From positions 1-23,143 of the forward strand of contig DATJLQ010000121.1 in NCBI GenBank assembly GCA_035509415.1: DNA of 23,143 bases, in the 5' to 3' direction. Shown in pieces: positions 21,737 through 23,143 of this stretch (its first letter is position 1; each line of letters begins with the position of its first letter). The notes beneath the pieces were generated by a model. It did not search any database and was not told the origin of the DNA. It worked only from the letters and a program-made list of their open reading frames with translations. Source of the stretch: DATJLQ01 sp035509415 (GTDB taxonomy: Bacteria; Pseudomonadota; Alphaproteobacteria; JACZXZ01). The position numbers were made by a program, and so were the translations under genes.

Positions 21737-22981
21737 ATGGAATTGGGCGGCGGGCTCGGCCATTTGACCTACTCGACTTTGGTGCATCCCGGCGACACCT
21801 GGGACGAGATGTGGAACAGCCTCACGACCTACGTGCCGGCGGTGAAGAAGCGCGTCTCGCCCGACAAGCCCTTCGGCGTCTCCCTGCGGCTCGCGGCCAA
21901 ATCGGCCGAGCGCTTGACCCGCGAGCCCGAGGAGCGCCAGAAGCTCAGGAAATTCCTCGCCGACAACGGCATGTATCTCTTCACCGTCAACGCCTTCCCC
22001 TACGGCCCCTTCAAGGGCGAGCGGGTCAAGGAGCTGGTGTACGAGCCCGACTGGCGCACCGACGCGCGCGCCCTTTACACGATGCAGGTCGCCGACATCC
22101 TGGCCGAGGTGGCGCCCGCGGGCGTCTCGCCCTCGATCCAGAGCCCGCCGTGCGGCTTCAAGCCGCGCGTCACCGGCCCCGACGTGGTCGACGCCTACAC
22201 GTTCCAGATCCTGCGCGTGGTGGCGCATTTGATCGAGCTCGAGGCGCGCACCGGCCGCACCGTGACCTTGGCGCTCGAGCCCGAGCCGCTTTGCTTCATG
22301 GAGATCACGTCCGAGGCGATCGCCTATTTCAAGGATCACCTCTACTCGACCGGCTCGATCAAGACGCTCTCGGGCATGACCGGCCTCAATGCCGCGCAGA
22401 CCGAGCGCGCGCTCCGGCGCCATCTCGGCATCGTCTACGACATCTGCCATCAGGCGGTCGAGTTCGAGGACATCGCGGCCTCGCTCAAGAGCCTCAAGGC
22501 CGCGGGCGTGCCGGTGATGAAGCTCCAGGCCGCCGCCGCCGTGCGCATGCCGAAGGTCGATCGCGACATCGTCCACGCGCTCAAGGAATACGACGACCCG
22601 GTCTATCTCCATCAGACCATCGAGGTGAAGGACGGCAAGCTCGAGCGCTTCGTAGATCTCCAGGACGCGTTCGCCGCCTGGGACGCGCGCCCGGGAGCCC
22701 GCGAATGGCGCACCCATTTCCACGTGCCCGTGTTCCTCGAGGATCTCGGCGCCTTCAAGACCACGCGCCCCGCGATCGAGGAGGCGCTCCGGGTCCATTG
22801 CGCCGACCCGGTCTCGACCCAGCTCGAGATCGAGACCTACACCTGGGACGTGCTGCCGGACCATCTCAAGACCGGCGACATCACGGACTACGTGGTGCGC
22901 GAGCTCGAATGGGTCGAGGGCGAGCTCGCCAAGGGCACCGCGGCGAAGAAGGCCGCGCTCGCCGCGGGGCACGCGTCGTGA
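21737..22981 (+). CDS. eboE: EboE-family TIM-barrel protein (metabolite traffic protein EboE)
   Basis: The 414-aa product matches the EboE family throughout, from recall of that family: GHLTYSTLVHPGDTWDEMW near the start, SPDKPFGVSLRLAAKSAERL, then YLFTVNAFPYGPFKGERVK, VYEPDWRTDARALYT, and SIQSPPCGFKP. A xylose-isomerase-like metal set is visible: Glu181 and Glu183 (LALEPEPL), Asp235 and His238 (YDICHQAVEFED), His327 and His329 (THFHVPVF), and Glu364 or Glu366 (QLEIETYTWDVLP). EboE belongs to the ebo/edb gene set linked in cyanobacteria to export of a scytonemin precursor; its own chemistry is unknown. The start has a near-perfect aggagga (21724-21730). None of eboA-D or eboF is in the window. 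The last four bases overlap the next gene (GTGA), so the two are translationally coupled. The name rests on similarity only. Confidence 0.85.
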   Translation: MELGGGLGHLTYSTLVHPGDTWDEMWNSLTTYVPAVKKRVSPDKPFGVSLRLAAKSAERLTREPEERQKLRKFLADNGMYLFTVNAFPYGPFKGERVKELVYEPDWRTDARALYTMQVADILAEVAPAGVSPSIQSPPCGFKPRVTGPDVVDAYTFQILRVVAHLIELEARTGRTVTLALEPEPLCFMEITSEAIAYFKDHLYSTGSIKTLSGMTGLNAAQTERALRRHLGIVYDICHQAVEFEDIAASLKSLKAAGVPVMKLQAAAAVRMPKVDRDIVHALKEYDDPVYLHQTIEVKDGKLERFVDLQDAFAAWDARPGAREWRTHFHVPVFLEDLGAFKTTRPAIEEALRVHCADPVSTQLEIETYTWDVLPDHLKTGDITDYVVRELEWVEGELAKGTAAKKAALAAGHAS

Positions 22982-23143
22982 AGGTCGGCTTTCTCGGCCT
23001 CGGACGCATGGGAAGCGCCATCGCGTCGCGCGTGCTCGCGGGCGGCCACGCGCTCGCCGTCTACAATCGCACGCCCGAGAAATGCGTTGCGCTCGGCAAG
23101 GCGGGTGCCGCGGTCGTGCGCTCGATCGCCGAGGCGTGCGCGG
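22978..23143 (+). CDS. NAD-binding beta-hydroxyacid dehydrogenase (partial, cut by window end)
   Basis: Only the first 55 codons are present. GTG 22978 starts inside the stop of the EboE-like gene. The product opens KVGFLGLGRMGSAIASRVLAGGHALAVYNRTPEKC, the GLGxMG dinucleotide-binding motif and N-R-T signature of the 3-hydroxyisobutyrate/6-phosphogluconate dehydrogenase superfamily (tartronate semialdehyde reductase and others). It would oxidise or reduce a beta-hydroxy acid with NAD(P). Tight coupling suggests that it works in the same pathway as the EboE-like protein. The catalytic lysine region is outside the window. Confidence 0.88.
   Translation, partial: MKVGFLGLGRMGSAIASRVLAGGHALAVYNRTPEKCVALGKAGAAVVRSIAEACA

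Noticed and set aside
1..23143. CRISPR arrays, tRNA or rRNA genes and integrase-type islands
   Set aside because: No regularly spaced direct repeats, no cloverleaf with a CCA-type end and no integrase or transposase frame were found on either strand.

Overview
The window looks like a chromosomal segment of a high-G+C alphaproteobacterium, possibly Rhizobiales- or Rhodospirillales-like. The evidence is the G/C-ending codon use, a DUF1491 protein, a one-domain ModE, a long MsrQ-like protein and several families of intergenic palindromes of the kind common in that class. I cannot name a genus. No rRNA, tRNA, CRISPR array, phage or complete transposon is visible. I count 20 coding regions; the last is cut by the window end.

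Left part (1-8.4 kb): a small winged-helix-like protein; an acyl-CoA dehydrogenase behind a repeat copy; a low-G+C membrane protein between two palindrome clusters; then a tight run of cupin, bioF, bioD and bioA (gaps of 10 and 9 bases, then a 4-base overlap) that makes most of the late biotin pathway. bioB and bioC are not here. Formate-tetrahydrofolate ligase (fhs) is convergent with bioA and their stop codons overlap.

Middle (8.5-14.5 kb): a BKACE-family beta-keto acid cleavage enzyme; hemC; a secreted HbpS/GlcG-like protein with a clear terminator; DUF1491 and an MsrQ-like heme membrane protein on the minus strand; a roughly 192-bp MITE-like insertion; then modA behind a good ModE-type operator, with a one-domain ModE-type regulator gene convergent to it. 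No modBC transporter genes are present.

Right part (14.6-23.1 kb): a polysaccharide-deacetylase-like protein; an ACMSD-type amidohydrolase divergent from a TetR regulator with a palindrome between them; a second low-G+C membrane protein; a sugar-isomerase-like TIM barrel; a zeta-class/MaiA-like glutathione transferase; and a set of three genes on the plus strand: a Gfo/Idh/MocA oxidoreductase, an EboE-family TIM-barrel protein and the start of a beta-hydroxyacid dehydrogenase.

The most interesting signals are: the EboE homologue paired with two oxidoreductases rather than, within this window, with the other ebo genes; the ModE-box/modA/one-domain ModE set without modBC; and the MITE with terminal inverted repeats and an 8-bp target duplication, whose second, inverted copy lies 12 kb away. 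A foldable leader in front of the Gfo/Idh gene and the cupin in the biotin operon are also worth a look.
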